A DNA stretch of 8,402 nucleotides from a bacterium (GTDB lineage Bacteria; Latescibacterota; UBA2968; GCA-2709665). Location of the stretch: positions 1 through 8,402 of the forward strand of contig JAQCGA010000147.1 in assembly GCA_027619145.1 (NCBI GenBank), given 5' to 3'. Positions 7,222-8,402 of this stretch are shown here, in pieces. The notes beneath the pieces were generated by a model. It did not search any database and was not told the origin of the DNA. It saw only the letters and a program-made list of their open reading frames with translations. A program made the position numbers and the translations under genes. Positions within the stretch are counted from its first letter, which is position 1; every line of letters begins with the position of its first letter.

Positions 7222-8402
7222 AAAAGTCCTGTTCCATCGAAATTCCCAGCAACAAATTCTCAGCAACGCTGTGGCCGGCCTGAATCTTCATCAACATCCC
7301 TCTTTCGGACCGGAGCGAAATCCCTCCACCCCAGGAAGTCCGAAACCTGCTCAGGCCCACCTGGTTAAAATGGTCGAACACCTGACCCTCGTCCCAGAAG
7401 AGGAACGCATTCCAGGTATCCCAGATCGGGTAGCGGTACTCCACGTTGAACATCAGTGTACCCTGACCCCGTAAATACCCACGACGGTACCCGCGCATCT
7501 GCTTGCTTCCACCCAGTTGTACCAGTTCTGTGTACGGAACAAAGCCATCCCCAATCCGACGCACCTTCTCTACGCGGCCTCGAAACGCCAGAATCCGGTT
7601 GCGCCAGAACAACGTCACGTACCGCTGCAATTCCGCCGCAAACCGATAAAACCGAATCTCGCCTGATCCGGTTGTCATTTCCCCTTCCAGCGCAACAAGG
7701 CCTCCCCGTTCCGGATAACCCAAATCTCGAAACGAATAAAACAACCCTTCGTGCTCCACCATAACACGTCCGGGGAACTTGTAATGTAGCGGATGTGAGA
7801 CCGTGCGAACTGGTGCTTTGTAATCTCTGTCATCGTAAACAATCTGCCCGCCAAACCTGTAGAGGTCGTACTTTTCGTCCAACCCCCTCAACAGGCTGGC
7901 ATCTGGCGAAACACCTGCGTGGTTCAATGGTGTACCTCCACCCGACAGCGCTCGAAAATCTCGCCGACCAAAACCAAACCAGGCCTCTACCGTTGCATTC
8001 CACAGATAAGGTGCCAGTCTCCCCCGATGTTTCCGCCATCCCAAAAGTGTTTCCACGTCTCCCTGGTCAATTCGAAATAATCGCGTGGAATCTTCGCGCA
8101 CTGGAGCATTGATATTTGCGGAACGATTGCGCGTTCGCAAAATTGCCCCTTGCGTCTTCCAGTATAACCCCGAGCCAAGAAGATTCGGGTCCAGGTACAA
8201 TCCGTCCCCAGTCTGCCCGGTATGCCCAGAATAAATATAATACCCGGTGAATATTTTTCTTTTTCCGAACAAGTCCGTATGGAAAACTCGAACGCCTCCC
8301 CCGCTCCCTGTTTCCCCACCAATCTGGACCTGTGGGAAGACGCCGAAAGTGCCTTCTTCATTAGTGAACAGGTCCAGAACCTGGGTCGCCAACTGAACGT
8401 GT
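7220..8402 (-). CDS. Omp85-family outer-membrane beta-barrel protein, C-terminal part (N-terminus outside window)
   Basis: The frame is open to the window edge and 393 full codons are visible; no ATG occurs near the edge, so the signal peptide and true start lie outside. The visible part is nearly all alternating-residue beta strands with glycine-rich turns, matching the bacterial surface antigen (BamA/TamA-type) barrel. The hallmark loop-6 motif is K-Q-M-R-G-Y-R-R-G near residues 300-308 of the visible part. It is followed by F-N-V-E-Y-R-Y-P-I and L-F-W-D-E-G-Q-V-F, both typical of this family, and the chain ends in M-E-Q-D-F with the C-terminal Phe used as an assembly signal. The visible start (T-F-G-V-F-P-Q-V) already looks like early barrel strands, so there may be no POTRA domains, but this cannot be settled here. 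Omp85 barrels insert proteins into, or export them across, the outer membrane. The lipoprotein gene follows after 8 nt and is a likely partner. Confidence 0.9.
   Translation of the reverse strand, partial: HVQLATQVLDLFTNEEGTFGVFPQVQIGGETGSGGGVRVFHTDLFGKRKIFTGYYIYSGHTGQTGDGLYLDPNLLGSGLYWKTQGAILRTRNRSANINAPVREDSTRLFRIDQGDVETLLGWRKHRGRLAPYLWNATVEAWFGFGRRDFRALSGGGTPLNHAGVSPDASLLRGLDEKYDLYRFGGQIVYDDRDYKAPVRTVSHPLHYKFPGRVMVEHEGLFYSFRDLGYPERGGLVALEGEMTTGSGEIRFYRFAAELQRYVTLFWRNRILAFRGRVEKVRRIGDGFVPYTELVQLGGSKQMRGYRRGYLRGQGTLMFNVEYRYPIWDTWNAFLFWDEGQVFDHFNQVGLSRFRTSWGGGISLRSERGMLMKIQAGHSVAENLLLGISMEQDF

Noticed and set aside
8390..8392. TTG as the start codon of the Omp85 gene
   Set aside because: The frame remains open beyond it to the window edge, and no signal peptide follows it, as an outer-membrane protein would need. 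The gene is simply cut by the window.

Overview
All seven genes supported here lie on the minus strand, so the window is read from its high-coordinate end to its low one. The order of transcription is: a C-terminal Omp85-type outer-membrane barrel (cut by the window edge), a large lipoprotein with a kinase-like core, an NTT-family (ATP/ADP translocase type) nucleotide transporter, a second NTT-like membrane protein fused to a long HEAT-repeat domain, a stand-alone cyclic-nucleotide-binding-fold protein, a single-domain response regulator, and the start of a PAS-domain protein (cut by the other edge). The first five are packed with gaps of 8, 25, 26 and 26 nt and look like one operon. The last two follow gaps of 83 and 40 nt and may belong to the same transcript or be a signalling appendix to it.

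The organism is a diderm bacterium: it has an Omp85 barrel ending in phenylalanine and a lipobox lipoprotein. Base composition looks balanced to slightly GC-rich and uniform. NTT proteins are best known from obligate intracellular bacteria and plastids, but versions linked to HEAT and cNMP-binding domains are known from free-living lineages. Rich two-component signalling also argues against a reduced parasite. I cannot assign a phylum from this window.

The most interesting feature is the combination. The lipoprotein carries residues that line up, by eye, with a complete protein-kinase-like active site (glycine-rich turn, Lys, Glu, D-x4-N, I-D-x-G), yet it has a lipoprotein signal and so should act outside the cytoplasm, where ATP is normally absent. 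It sits beside an NTT transporter that keeps charged residues at all four positions matching those reported as important for nucleotide transport, and beside a second NTT whose residues at three of those positions are neutral and which carries a cytoplasmic-type HEAT scaffold. A testable hypothesis is an envelope phosphorylation or nucleotide-handling system: NTT1 moves nucleotide across the inner membrane, the lipoprotein uses it, the Omp85 barrel is its outer-membrane partner or target, and the HEAT-NTT and cNMP-fold proteins sense or gate the process. This is inference from gene order and motifs.

No RNA genes, CRISPR arrays, insertion sequences or convincing terminators were seen. There is no gene-free stretch longer than 83 nt.
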